Assembly (NCBI GenBank): GCA_021204085.1
Contig: JAJPZY010000066.1
Span: forward strand, 1-32,825
Length of the DNA: 32,825 nt
From: Clostridiales bacterium
GTDB taxonomy: Bacteria; Bacillota; Clostridia; Lachnospirales; Lachnospiraceae
Reading direction: 5' to 3'
Shown piece by piece: positions 1 to 8,286 of the stretch. Under the pieces are notes generated by a model. The model saw only the letters and a program-made list of their open reading frames with translations, was not told the origin of the DNA and ran no database searches. Position 1 is the first letter of the stretch. Every line of letters starts with the position of its first letter. The position numbers and the translations under genes are program-made.

Positions 1-1
1 T

Positions 2-52
2 CAACTTATCATAGAAGATCTGATATATTTACAGAAATAAATTCACACACTC
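2..52 (+). repeat. Left copy of a 51-bp terminal inverted repeat
   Basis: Bases 2-52 are the exact reverse complement of 32775-32825; identity stops abruptly on the inner side of both copies. The inner edge lies inside the PstS-like reading frame and supplies its last two codons and stop. It could be the end of a mobile element present on both sides, the arms of an invertible segment, or the shared overlap left where an assembler stopped at a repeat. Confidence 0.95.
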
Positions 53-678
53 TCCAAAAGCGGTGCGGCCGAAGTAGAACCGCTGATGGTGATGGTGCCC
101 GCGTACTGCCCGGAAAGAAATGAAACAGAATCATTCACGGACACATAAGACTCCGACACGATTTCCTGCCCATTTCCGGTCACATAGGTGAGGAAATCTT
201 CCTCCAGATCGCTCAGATCTCCGCTCCACGCCAACACAAACGGGCGGCTTAAGGTATAATCTTTCTTTTTGACATTTTCCCTTGTCCCTGCCGCCCCATC
301 CACGGCGAGCACGGTTTCATCCTCCAGAGCATCCAGAGATCCCATGGAAATATAGCCGATCGCGGATTCATCCGCCCGCACGGCCTCAATGACCGACTCC
401 GCATCCTCCGCGATCACCGCAGTGTCTGTTGTTCGATCCGGCTTTGTCTCATCCTCACTGTCGTCAAAACCAAGCAGCTCCGCAAATGCGCTTCGCGTGC
501 CGGATCCCTCTTCATGGGAAACCACCTGAACCGCACCCAGCGTGTTCAAACCTTCCACCTGTCCCAGGCTTTGCGCGGACGCACCGCAACCGGCTGCCGT
601 CACTGTTCCTGCCAGAAGCAGACTGACAAAAACTGCCCGCAGCTTACCGACAGGGTGTGTAAATTTTTTCCTGTACAT
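43..678 (-). pseudogene. PstS-like substrate-binding lipoprotein, 3'-truncated by the terminal repeat
   Basis: A secreted phosphate-type (PBP-like) binding protein fragment of 211 aa. The N-terminus has a basic start, a hydrophobic segment and a lipobox-like TAAGC with the lipidated Cys at residue 31. A phosphate-loop-like SGTR motif lies at residues 59-62. The final residues (about 197-209) match the start of another PstS domain (TISGSTSAAPL), which in the family continues for over 200 residues. Here the frame enters the 51-bp inverted repeat at Glu209 and stops after Ser-Val. The full protein was therefore probably a two-domain binding protein, and what remains is unlikely to be functional alone. 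A GGAAG ribosome site precedes the ATG. No Pst permease or ATPase is present. If the window edge is an assembly break, the gene may be intact in one version of the genome. Confidence 0.75.
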
Positions 679-923
679 CTCGACTTCCTTTCCTCATTTG
701 CACTTTCCGTATTTCCAAACCGTCCTGCTGCTTGCAGACCGCGCCTGCGGCAATCCATCTTTCCAGGCAATTCTGCATCTTGCAGACCACGCCTATGACA
801 ACAATGCATATGTGCGGCCTTTTTTTAACAGGCAATGTGAAATACCAAGAATACGCTACTACGCGCATGTAAAATCTTTTGTATCCCTTATGTCAGATTC
901 GGGTAAAATTTGCTCTTCGGTAA

Positions 924-1219
924 CACATTTTCTCTGTATTTTTTCTGTTTTTCAGGTCATTTTTCCCGCATACTACACGATTTCCCCTTCTTTCCTTATT
1001 ATTTCGGGTTGATTTTCTCGCCCCAGACACGTTTTTTCGCTGGTTTCTTCTTTTTTCGGGTCGTTTTTCTCGCCTACAACACGTTTTTTCATTGGCTTCT
1101 TCATTTCTCGGGTTATTTTCCTCGTATACAGCACGTTTTTTCGCCGGTTCCTTCTTTTCTCGGGTTGTTTTTCCCGTCCTCAGCACGTTTTTTCGCCGGT
1201 TTCTTCTTTTCTCGGGTTA
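924..1219. repeat. Tandem array, six units of 52 bp, pyrimidine-rich on the plus strand
   Basis: Units start at 924, 976, 1028, 1080, 1132 and 1184, each opening with CAC(G/A) and a T run, with a CGGGT core near the middle of most units. The last unit is cut after about 36 bp. The right-hand units are nearly identical (the fifth and sixth differ at one of the first 36 positions); the left-hand units are diverged. A period of 52 is not a multiple of three, so the array does not encode a protein repeat. There are no unique spacers, so it is not CRISPR. Confidence 0.85.
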
Positions 1220-1377
1220 TAGTTTGTTACCATGGTAAAATAGAACGTCGCCCTGTGACACTTCGCGCGCGAACAGTCACGTAGCAAAATTCCCTATCCG
1301 CAACACATTGGCTCTTAGTGAACATCGCGAACTTAGTAAACCAGTGTGCAAAGCTGCTGCACATCCTCGCGGAGTGT

Positions 1378-1419
1378 TTTATACCATATGAAAATCATGT
1401 GCTTTAACACTTTACAGCA
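1378..1419 (-). promoter_or_regulatory. Promoter-like module shared with the nrdD upstream region
   Basis: Read on the minus strand it carries TTAAAG, an 18-bp spacer and TATAAA with an extended TGG. The 28 bp at 1392-1419 match 14956-14983 upstream of nrdD at 25 positions, all differences being transitions. It points towards the truncated PstS-like gene about 700 bp away, through the tandem array. Confidence 0.4.
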
Positions 1420-1540
1420 GCATCACCACCCCAGCTACAATGTATTCATGGTTAATCTGCCTTACAGCCAGTAAGGAATTATCCATCTTGTTGCTTAAGC
1501 TGTTCGAATGAGTATGGAATCAGGCCTGATCTGTCTATGA

Positions 1541-1586
1541 TAAAAAAGAAAGAACCTGTGCGTATCCGAAAACCGAACTCGCGCAG
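1541..1586 (-). terminator. Terminator after the metal ABC ATPase gene
   Basis: On the minus strand a 7-bp stem CTGCGCG/CGCACAG (one G-T pair) at 1556-1586 is followed by a T-rich tract ending in TTTTTT (1541-1553). It lies 65 bp past the ATPase stop codon. Confidence 0.6.
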
Positions 1587-1650
1587 ACCCTTAAAAAGAA
1601 TCAGCTTTATTATTTTTCAATCTAACCATTTCGAAACACTCACGCCTTGC

Positions 1651-2634
1651 TCACACCCCGAACACTCGCGCAAATGCCTCGCTTTCATAAACCTGCCGCA
1701 CACTCCCCTGGCAGGCAACTGTCTGCCCATCGAGCAGAATCACCTGATCCGCGTACTTTGCCACATACTCCAGATCATGAGAAATCAGGATAATCGCCAG
1801 ATCATAGTTTTTCTTCAGCTCCGAGATGGTCTGATAAAACACAGCCATTCCCGTTTGATCAATCCCGGAAACCGGCTCATCCAGAAGCAGGAGATCCGGT
1901 TTATCCATGATCGCCATAGAAAGAAGCACTCTCTGCATCTCACCGCCGGAGAGATTGCAGACCTGCTTGTCAATGAGATCCTCCGCCTGGAAAACAGCCA
2001 GATTCTCTCTGATTTTCTCATTCAGCGCCCTGCTCTTTTTCCAGAAAACCGGGTAGGAGCTCTGATAGCAGGCAATCATATCGTAAACACTGATCGGCGT
2101 CTTTTTTTCAATATTCATGTTCTGGGGGACGTAGCCGATCTTCAGCTCCATTCCCTTGCCGCGGGGCAAGACCGTCTTCTCCTCCGCCTTATCCGCAGGC
2201 ATCCTGACAAATTCAGAAGCCTCGTTCTGTGATTTAGCGGATCCACGCAGTTTCATCTTTGTTTCATCAGGCGCAGGAGATTCATCATGCGAACTCTCCC
2301 GGCTATAACCTGCAATATACGAAACACCGTGGCCATGAACGCTGGTCTCTGAGAGACCGGGAGCAGGATCTCCGCTGTGTGAGACTCCCGGGGCATGGTC
2401 TCCGCTATGAGCCATCATCGAAAACTCGATATTTCCCGTATGCGGGATATCGCCCAGTATAGCACGAATCAGCGTAGACTTTCCCGCACCATTCTTACCA
2501 ATCACCGCGGCAAGCGTACCGCAGTGGATATGAAGGCTGACATTTTTTAAAATTTCCTGCTCCCCGACTGTCACGCCGATATCATTAATTCGGATACAAT
2601 GAAGACCGCAGGGTTCATATAGTTTGCGAAACAT
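1651..2634 (-). CDS. Zinc/manganese-type ABC transporter ATP-binding protein with a His-rich insertion
   Basis: ATPase of a cluster-9 (ZnuC/MntB-like) metal importer, acting on the inner face of the membrane. From the ATG at 2634 it has 327 aa: Walker A GKNGAGKST at residues 46-54, Q-loop YVPQN near 168, signature LSGGEMQR and Walker B LLLLDEP. The start is chosen by GGAGG 7 bp upstream; the longer upstream frame has no family similarity. Between Walker A and the Q-loop, residues about 71-163 form an extra block absent from ordinary family members (usual length about 235-260 aa). It is rich in His, Ser, Gly and Pro and contains a tandem 10-residue duplication (HSGDxAPGxS, DNA 2350-2409). The binding-protein gene lies upstream, but no permease gene is present. 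Zinc is more likely than manganese but not proven. Confidence 0.85.
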   Translation of the reverse strand: MFRKLYEPCGLHCIRINDIGVTVGEQEILKNVSLHIHCGTLAAVIGKNGAGKSTLIRAILGDIPHTGNIEFSMMAHSGDHAPGVSHSGDPAPGLSETSVHGHGVSYIAGYSRESSHDESPAPDETKMKLRGSAKSQNEASEFVRMPADKAEEKTVLPRGKGMELKIGYVPQNMNIEKKTPISVYDMIACYQSSYPVFWKKSRALNEKIRENLAVFQAEDLIDKQVCNLSGGEMQRVLLSMAIMDKPDLLLLDEPVSGIDQTGMAVFYQTISELKKNYDLAIILISHDLEYVAKYADQVILLDGQTVACQGSVRQVYESEAFARVFGV

Positions 2635-2851
2635 GATTCCTCCAATGGTACGATTCACGGCGCATCGGAATGCAGAACATGGATCGTCGTGCTGGCACGT
2701 AAGAGACATGCTCTGTATTCTGATGCAGCCTGTGAAGCAGGACCTCCACCCACATAAGCAAAAAGATGAGCAGCGCCTTTTGCTGCGCCAGACGCATAGC
2801 GGCTGCTTTTGCGCATGCGGGTGAAGAGCCGTGAATCGTAATAATAGTGGC
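2635..2851. other. Spacer bounded by a 13-bp inverted repeat, at the position where a permease gene might be expected
   Basis: The 217 bp between the binding-protein and ATPase genes contain a perfect inverted repeat TACGATTCACGGC at 2649-2661 and 2828-2840. No frame resembles a metal permease. The inner part near 2768-2800 (GCGCCTTTTGCTG then CGCATAGCGG) weakly resembles the dispersed repeat at 4594 and 27464. Confidence 0.6.
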
Positions 2852-3751
2852 TTAATCCCAAAACGCTTCACGAATCTGCTCCAGGTTTGCCCGCATACCG
2901 TCAAGATAACTGTCGGCGTCGTAGTCCCCGCGGGTCAGCGTATCCAGATATAGCACCGTAACATCCGCCTCCGCTTCAACTGTATCGCCCATGTCTTTTC
3001 CGTATAACTCCTCGGCAAAAATGACCGAAACCTGCTGCTTATCGATGACGGAAAGAATCTCCGCCACCTCACCGGCGCTGACCTGACGTTCTTCATCCAG
3101 ATCCATAACGCCTGCAACCGTAAGGCCAAGATCATCTGTCAGGTACTCATACGCCTCATGAAAAAGTACGACCGACCGATTGCCGGATTCCTCAAACACA
3201 TCCGCGTATTCATCCTTCAATTCCTTCAGTTTTCCCAGATACTCTGATGTGTTCGCTTTGTAAACCTCTGCGCGGGAAACTTCCGGATCCGCACCGGCAA
3301 GCCCCTCACAGATAGTCTCAATCTGCGTCATATATTTGTCTACGCTCATCCAGGCGTGCGCGTTATCTTCGAGCAGCTCCAGATTTTCACAGGCATTTAT
3401 AACAACCAGATTCGGATACTGCTCTGCCACCTCCGAAAGAAAACTCTCAATTCCGCCGCCATTGATAATGAAAATATCTGCTGTTGACAGCAGCCGCATA
3501 TCCTCCGTAGTGAGCTGATAATCATGCAGGCAACCGGTCTGCGGCTCACTTAAGTTCTCCAAAGTCACGCCCTCGCAATCGCCGATGATATTTTCCGCTG
3601 CGATATACATGGGATAAAAGGAGGTCACCACGGTTAATTCTGTGTCCTCCGAAGTGTCATCCTGATGCTGTACATATAGTACGGTAATTCCGACACTGAC
3701 CAGAAGAATGACTGCCAGAAGAAGCGCTGTAAATATATATTTATTTTTCAT
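2852..3751 (-). CDS. Metal ABC transporter substrate-binding protein (ZnuA-like, cluster A-I)
   Basis: Extracellular metal-binding component of a zinc/manganese importer, 299 aa. An N-terminal hydrophobic segment (residues about 6-26) has no lipobox cysteine, so the protein is probably membrane-anchored by an uncleaved signal. The three metal-ligand histidines of the family are visible in GCLHDYQL, NAHAWMS and FHEAYEYL, followed by the acidic fourth-ligand region EELYGKDMGD/DTLTRGDYDAD. The usual long His-rich loop is absent; a His-rich segment occurs instead in the partner ATPase. The ribosome site is weak (GAAGAA). It is followed by the 217-bp spacer and the ATPase gene. No permease is encoded nearby, so a transporter would need one from elsewhere. 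No clear Zur operator is seen. Confidence 0.87.
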   Translation of the reverse strand: MKNKYIFTALLLAVILLVSVGITVLYVQHQDDTSEDTELTVVTSFYPMYIAAENIIGDCEGVTLENLSEPQTGCLHDYQLTTEDMRLLSTADIFIINGGGIESFLSEVAEQYPNLVVINACENLELLEDNAHAWMSVDKYMTQIETICEGLAGADPEVSRAEVYKANTSEYLGKLKELKDEYADVFEESGNRSVVLFHEAYEYLTDDLGLTVAGVMDLDEERQVSAGEVAEILSVIDKQQVSVIFAEELYGKDMGDTVEAEADVTVLYLDTLTRGDYDADSYLDGMRANLEQIREAFWD

Positions 3752-3846
3752 TTTCTTCTTATTCCCATCCGCTTACATTCAAACAATCTCATATTTTTTC
3801 TTTCACCATCTCAGAATCATGACCTTCCGGAAGAATATGGAGATTG

Positions 3847-4464
3847 TCACTCATCAGAAGGCAGGCCTTCTTCTATATTATCCACACAAATCGCGTCGAT
3901 CAGCTCCCAGATCTCATCCCTGCCCTGCTTTGTCGTTGCGGAAAATGGAATCACCGGCGTATCGCTCTCCACACCCAAACCTGTTTTTATGGCCTTCACC
4001 TGCTTTGCGATCTGGCTGCGCTTGATTTTATCCAGCTTTGTCGCAATAATGATCGGGTGAAATCCCTGATACACCATCCAGTCATACATCTGCTTATCAT
4101 TGGCCGACGGATCATGACGGATATCAACAAGCAAAAATACTGCGCGAAGCTGCTTCGAGGTGTGCAGGTACCGCTCGATCATCTGACCCCACTTTTCCTT
4201 TTCCTGCGGAGAAACCTTCGCAAAACCATACCCCGGCAGATCCGTCAGATATACTTCGTCATTTACATTATAAAAGTTAATCGTCTGCGTCTTGCCCGGC
4301 TGTCCGGAGGTCCACGCCAGAGACTTTCGGTTCATCAGCGCGTTAATCAGCGAAGACTTTCCTACGTTGGACTTCCCCGCAAAAGCAATCTCCGGTTTCG
4401 TATTCTTCGGAAGCTTACTCGTATAACCGCAGACCGTTTCCAGCGAAACATTTTTAATTACCAT
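3847..4464 (-). CDS. engB: Ribosome-biogenesis GTP-binding protein EngB/YsxC
   Basis: Essential TrmE-Era-EngA-type GTPase that assists assembly of the 50S ribosomal subunit in the cytoplasm. The 205-aa product has the usual family length. G1 is GKSNVGKSS (residues 30-38), G2 is the TSGQPGKTQ region, G3 is DLPGYG, G4 is TKLDK and G5 is SATTKQG. A TTGGAG site precedes the ATG. In many Firmicutes engB directly follows lon in the order tig-clpP-clpX-lon-engB; here lon is missing and a 351-bp repeat-bearing gap separates it from clpX. The metal-binding protein gene starts 95 bp downstream on the same strand. Confidence 0.96.
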   Translation of the reverse strand: MVIKNVSLETVCGYTSKLPKNTKPEIAFAGKSNVGKSSLINALMNRKSLAWTSGQPGKTQTINFYNVNDEVYLTDLPGYGFAKVSPQEKEKWGQMIERYLHTSKQLRAVFLLVDIRHDPSANDKQMYDWMVYQGFHPIIIATKLDKIKRSQIAKQVKAIKTGLGVESDTPVIPFSATTKQGRDEIWELIDAICVDNIEEGLPSDE

Positions 4465-4515
4465 ATATTCTCCAATTGCACAGGTTCACGTCTTTCCTGC
4501 ACTACAATCAATAAA

Positions 4516-4538
4516 AGCGGAATCGTACCGACCCCGCT
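4516..4538 (-). terminator. Weak terminator-like hairpin between clpX and engB
   Basis: On the minus strand AGCGG pairs with CCGCT and is followed by TTTTATT. The stem is only 5 bp, so termination would be partial at best. Confidence 0.35.
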
Positions 4539-4593
4539 CCACTTTTCACTCTATTTATCAAACGACCTCGCAACAGCTGACTACTCATGTCGG

Positions 4594-4699
4594 CTCAGGA
4601 AGTGCCAGAAGACATCGACATATTTTCAGGCCACTTTTTTGTAGGGTGCCTTTTGCTGAGACGAAATCCAGCGCATACGGTACGACTCTGCTAAGCTCG
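4594..4699 (-). repeat. Dispersed repeat, copy 1
   Basis: It aligns end to end with 27464-27562. The best part (4641-4680 against 27509-27549) shows about 36 matches in 41 columns with one single-base indel. Shared blocks include CTCAGGA, GTAGGG, GCTGAG and CGAAATCCAGCGC. Both copies are in gaps between minus-strand genes. Confidence 0.75.
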
Positions 4700-4815
4700 C
4701 CCGTCGCCTGTGGCCCGGGCTTGCTAAGCGCCGCATGCATACATAAAAGCATCCAATCAGCGTTCGCCTGAAAATATATCGGTGCCTTCTGCCGCATCCG
4801 TCCATATAGTTAAAT

Positions 4816-6072
4816 CTACGCCGACTTACTGTACTCCAGCAGCGCCTGCGATTTCCCCTCCACAAGATCCTTCGTAATCGTACATCTGCGGATACGAGGG
4901 TCGGAAGGAATCCGATACATCAGCTCCATCATAACATTCTCCATGATGGCACGCAGTCCTCTGGCTCCGGTTTTACGGACCAGAGACTGGTCTGCTATCG
5001 CTTCCAGCGCTTCCTCCTCAAAATAAAGTTCTACCCCGTCAAGCTCCAGCAGCTTCGTATATTGCCGAAGCAGGGAATTGCGCGGCTCCTTTAAAATACG
5101 GATCAGCTCTTCCCGCTCCAGCGCCTCCAGGGAAACCGTAATCGGGACACGGCCGATAAACTCCGGAATAAGCCCGTATTTCACAAAATCCTGCGGCAGA
5201 ACTCCTCTCAGAAGTTCACCGACTTTTTTATCATTTTTCTCTGACAGTTCAGAATTAAAACCAATCGTTCCCCGATCCAGACGATTCTCTATAATGCGGT
5301 CAATTCCCTCAAAGGCTCCGCCGCAGATAAAGAGAATATTCGTGGTATCGATTGTAATCAGTTCCTGCTGCGGATGCTTTCTGCCTCCCTGAGGCGGCAC
5401 AGATGCAATCGTTCCCTCAAGAATCTTTAACAATGCCTGCTGCACGCCCTCTCCGGAGACGTCACGGGTAATGGAGACATTCTCAGATTTTTTGGTTATC
5501 TTATCAATCTCGTCAATGTAAATAATGCCATGCTCCGCCCGTTCGATATCATAATCCGCCGCCTGAATAATTTTCAGGAGAATATTTTCCACATCCTCGC
5601 CCACATAACCGGCTTCCGTCAATGTCGTTGCGTCTGCAATGGCAAAGGGAACGTTCAAAATGCGTGCCAGCGTCTGCGCCAAAAGTGTCTTTCCCGAACC
5701 GGTAGGCCCCAGCATGAGAATGTTGCTCTTCTGAAGCTCAACATCCAGATCAGGACCGGCAAGAATCCGTTTGTAGTGATTATACACTGCAACGGACAAC
5801 ACTTTTTTCGCCTGCTCCTGCCCGATCACATATTCATCCAGAAAAGCCTTCATCTCCTCCGGCTTTAGCAGGTTAATCTCCCACTCCGGATGTTCATCCT
5901 CCGAGTATTCTCCGCGGATCATGTCCTCCTCAAGAATCTCATTGCAGATCTCAATGCACTCATCACAGATATAGGCTCCGTTCGGGCCCGCGATCAGCTT
6001 ATTCACCTGTCCCTGTGTCTTACCACAGAAGGAGCAGCGTATTCTGTCCTCCTGACTCAATCTTCCTGCCAT
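4816..6072 (-). CDS. clpX: ATP-dependent Clp protease ATP-binding subunit ClpX
   Basis: AAA+ unfoldase that recognises tagged substrates and feeds them to ClpP. From the ATG at 6072 (GGAGG 6 bp upstream) it has 418 aa; a 9-codon upstream extension has no ribosome site. The N-terminal zinc-binding domain has CSFCGK and CDECIEIC. Walker A GPTGSGKT, the GYVGED pore loop, Walker [10 protein letters not shown] and the GARGLR sensor-2 segment are all present. It lies 87 bp downstream of clpP on the same strand, so the two are probably co-transcribed and certainly act together. Confidence 0.97.
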   Translation of the reverse strand: MAGRLSQEDRIRCSFCGKTQGQVNKLIAGPNGAYICDECIEICNEILEEDMIRGEYSEDEHPEWEINLLKPEEMKAFLDEYVIGQEQAKKVLSVAVYNHYKRILAGPDLDVELQKSNILMLGPTGSGKTLLAQTLARILNVPFAIADATTLTEAGYVGEDVENILLKIIQAADYDIERAEHGIIYIDEIDKITKKSENVSITRDVSGEGVQQALLKILEGTIASVPPQGGRKHPQQELITIDTTNILFICGGAFEGIDRIIENRLDRGTIGFNSELSEKNDKKVGELLRGVLPQDFVKYGLIPEFIGRVPITVSLEALEREELIRILKEPRNSLLRQYTKLLELDGVELYFEEEALEAIADQSLVRKTGARGLRAIMENVMMELMYRIPSDPRIRRCTITKDLVEGKSQALLEYSKSA

Positions 6073-6159
6073 ATTACCTCCGATATTGTCTCCATACATT
6101 CACGGTTATACAAAAAAGTCATTGCAACCAGCTGCTAATTCAATCACCGTGATTCTTTT

Positions 6160-6744
6160 TTACTGCCTTTTCTCAATCACTGCATCGATCAAGCCATACT
6201 CCTTCGCTTCCAACGCAGACATGAAATTATCTCTCTCCGTGTCCGCTGCGATCACATCATAAGGCTTGCCCGTATTCTCTGCCAGAATCCGATTCAGACG
6301 TTCTTTCGTCTTTAAAATATTCTCCGCAACAATCTGAATATCTGTTGCCTGCCCTTTCGCACCGCCGGACGGCTGATGAATCATGATCTCCGCATTCGGC
6401 AGAGCAAACCGCTTACCTTTTGCGCCTCCGGCCAGCAGAAATGCTCCCATACTTGCTGCCAGGCCGATACAGATTGTAGAAACATCACACTTAATATACT
6501 GCATGGTGTCATAAATCGCCAGGCCTGCGGAAACCACGCCGCCCGGAGAATTGATATAAAGCTGAATATCCTTGCCCGGATCTTCAGACTCCAGAAAAAG
6601 CAGCTGCGCCACCGTCAGGCTCGCTGTTGTCTCATTGACTTCCTCACCAAGGAAAATAATCCTGTCTTTTAACAGTCTTGAGTAAATGTCATAATTGCGC
6701 TCACCTCTGCTGGTCTGTTCTACGACATAAGGTACTAAACTCAT
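6160..6744 (-). CDS. clpP: ATP-dependent Clp protease proteolytic subunit ClpP
   Basis: Serine protease forming the double-heptamer chamber that degrades proteins delivered by ClpX. It is 194 aa, the normal length. The catalytic triad is Ser98 (ASMGAF), His123 (MIHQP) and Asp172 (DTERDNF). A perfect AAGGAGG site precedes the ATG. A strong terminator after tig (6788-6814) lies just upstream, so clpP-clpX probably has its own promoter or depends on read-through. No CtsR or CIRCE operator was recognised. Confidence 0.98.
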   Translation of the reverse strand: MSLVPYVVEQTSRGERNYDIYSRLLKDRIIFLGEEVNETTASLTVAQLLFLESEDPGKDIQLYINSPGGVVSAGLAIYDTMQYIKCDVSTICIGLAASMGAFLLAGGAKGKRFALPNAEIMIHQPSGGAKGQATDIQIVAENILKTKERLNRILAENTGKPYDVIAADTERDNFMSALEAKEYGLIDAVIEKRQ

Positions 6745-6782
6745 ATTCTGCCTCCTTACTTATATGTACTCACAGGATACAC

Positions 6783-6814
6783 AAAAAGCAGACCGGCCAG
6801 GCCGGCTCGTCTGC
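6783..6814 (-). terminator. Rho-independent terminator after tig
   Basis: GCAGAC...GTCTGC with an inner GCCGG/CCGGC (6788-6814) forms a GC-rich hairpin followed on the minus strand by TTTTTGTG. It lies about 110 bp beyond the tig stop and about 40 bp before clpP. Confidence 0.9.
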
Positions 6815-6927
6815 CTTTTATGTTATCATTATCATATTTCACAGAAAAAATGCTATTCAGAAGCATACACACATACATCGTCAGTGATTCAAAATCCATG
6901 ACCGTGCGGCAAGCTGTCCGTCCGGGA

Positions 6928-8286
6928 TTACTCCTCCCCGGCGCCTTCCTGCTCCGCCTCAGCATCCGATTCCTTCTCTGCTTTTGACTTTGCCTTCGCA
7001 CGCGGCTTCATATTATCTGTCACAAACTGCATTGCTTTCTGAGAAGCCAGATCAAGCTTCATGTTCTCCTTCTCATCCTCTCCGATATAGGAACGAAGCT
7101 GGTCTGCTTCCATCTGATACATAGACGCCATCTTCTCAATCTCCGCGTCCACGTCCTCATCTGTAATTACAATATTCTCTGCCTTTGCAATCGCGTCAAG
7201 CACCAGATCATTCTTAATGCGCGTCTCAGCATCCGGACGAACCTGCTCTTTCAGCTGGTCTACCGTAGTGCCGGAAAACTGCAGGTACTGATCCATGGAA
7301 AGACCCTGCTGCGCCATCTGCTGTGCGAACTGATTGATCATCTGCTCACACTGTGCATCAATCATCGCAGCCGGAATGTCCATCTTGGACTTCTCAACGA
7401 TCTTTTCCATCGCTTCTTCCTGCTGTGCACGCTTTGCATCGCCGGCCTTGCGCTCTTCAACTTTCTTCTTCACGCTCTCTTTATACTCGTCCACGGTATC
7501 AAACTCGGACACATCCTGCGCGAAATCATCATCCAGCTCCGGAATCTCTTTTGTCTTTACTTCATGAATCTTCACCTGGAACACAGCGTCCTTACCGGCC
7601 AGATCCGGTGCATGATACTCCTCGGGGAACGTAACGTTCACCTCAACCTCATCACCCACGTTCTTGCCGATCAGCTGATCCTCAAAGCCCGGAATAAAAC
7701 TGCCGGATCCGATCTCCAGAGAGTGGTTCTCACCCTTGCCGCCTTCAAACGCCACACCGTCGGTAAAGCCTTCATAATCGATCACTGCGGTATCGCCGGT
7801 CTCAATTGCACGATCCTCTACGGCGATGATACGGGCGTTGTTCTCACGCTCCTTATCGATCTCTGCCATAATCTCTTCTTCGGAAGCTGTCGTATCAACC
7901 TTCGTCACCGTTACGCCTGCATATTTGCCAAGTGTCACTTCCGGACGGATTGCCACGTCTGCAGTAAAAATAAACGGCTTGCCCTTTTCAATCTGAACCA
8001 CACCAATCGTCGGACGGGACACAACATCCTGGCCGCTCTCTTCCACCGCATCACTATAGGCCTGCGGGATCAGATCATTGACCGCGTCCTCATAAAAAAC
8101 AGCCGGCCCGTACATCTTCTCTATCATAACTCTCGGAACCTTACCTTTACGGAATCCGGGAATTGCAAAATCCTTCTTCTGTTTGTTATATGCACGCTGC
8201 AGTGCTTTCTCCAATTCCTCAGCGGACACTTCAATGGTAAGCTGTACCATATTCTTTTCTTCTAAATTCGCAACCTGTACACTCAT
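6928..8286 (-). CDS. tig: Trigger factor
   Basis: Ribosome-associated chaperone and FKBP-type peptidyl-prolyl isomerase that binds nascent chains at the exit tunnel. From the ATG at 8286 (AAGGAG upstream) it has 452 aa; an earlier in-frame Met lacks a ribosome site. The N-terminal ribosome-binding domain carries the signature GFRKGKVPR. The FKBP domain (about 150-240) contains GDTAVIDYEGF and IPGFEDQLIG, and the rest is the helical C-terminal domain. The end is a short Lys/Glu/Ala-rich low-complexity tail. A consensus sigma-A promoter lies upstream and a terminator downstream, so tig can be its own transcription unit ahead of clpP-clpX. Confidence 0.97.
   Translation of the reverse strand: MSVQVANLEEKNMVQLTIEVSAEELEKALQRAYNKQKKDFAIPGFRKGKVPRVMIEKMYGPAVFYEDAVNDLIPQAYSDAVEESGQDVVSRPTIGVVQIEKGKPFIFTADVAIRPEVTLGKYAGVTVTKVDTTASEEEIMAEIDKERENNARIIAVEDRAIETGDTAVIDYEGFTDGVAFEGGKGENHSLEIGSGSFIPGFEDQLIGKNVGDEVEVNVTFPEEYHAPDLAGKDAVFQVKIHEVKTKEIPELDDDFAQDVSEFDTVDEYKESVKKKVEERKAGDAKRAQQEEAMEKIVEKSKMDIPAAMIDAQCEQMINQFAQQMAQQGLSMDQYLQFSGTTVDQLKEQVRPDAETRIKNDLVLDAIAKAENIVITDEDVDAEIEKMASMYQMEADQLRSYIGEDEKENMKLDLASQKAMQFVTDNMKPRAKAKSKAEKESDAEAEQEGAGEE

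Larger units (their letters stand above)
679..1650. other. Long stretch without a convincing gene
   Basis: No convincing protein gene in 972 bp. It holds a direct repeat of CTTGCAGACCRCGCCT (near 734 and 782), the 52-bp tandem array (924-1219), a 12-bp palindrome at 1227-1238, a promoter-like module at 1378-1419 that also occurs upstream of nrdD, and a terminator for the metal-transport genes (1541-1586). A 45-codon frame on the minus strand (1227-1364) starts just after the promoter-like module, but its GAGG is directly against the ATG, so I do not call it a gene. Confidence 0.6.
4465..4815. other. Gene-free gap between clpX and engB where lon is often located
   Basis: 351 bp with no credible coding frame. 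It contains a dispersed repeat copy (4594-4699), a GC-rich imperfect dyad next to it, and a modest terminator-like hairpin (4516-4538). The 70- and 79-codon frames through it have no ribosome sites and run through the repeat. Confidence 0.7.

Noticed and set aside
893-1186. 97-codon minus-strand frame, Lys/Arg/Glu-rich
   Set aside because: It runs through the 52-bp array, whose period shifts frame each unit, begins with an unsupported GTG and has no ribosome site.
924-1219. Possible CRISPR array
   Set aside because: Repeats are head-to-tail with no unique spacers and no cas genes nearby.
1227-1364. 45-codon minus-strand frame beginning just after a promoter-like module
   Set aside because: The only GAGG directly touches the ATG, leaving no normal spacing; the protein shows no recognisable feature. 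Mentioned only as a possibility.
1519-1530. 12-bp palindrome ATCAGGCCTGAT (and TTACCATGGTAA at 1227-1238)
   Set aside because: Short palindromes without repeats elsewhere or a known operator match.
2828-2852. Zur-like half site (ATTACGATT on the minus strand)
   Set aside because: Only one half matches, and it overlaps the end of the binding-protein gene rather than a promoter.
4585-4865. 70- and 79-codon frames in the clpX-engB gap
   Set aside because: No ribosome sites, they overlap the dispersed repeat, and one runs into clpX.
6817-6836. Fur-like GATAATGATAAC upstream of clpP
   Set aside because: Only two of three hexamers fit, and Fur control of clpP is not expected.
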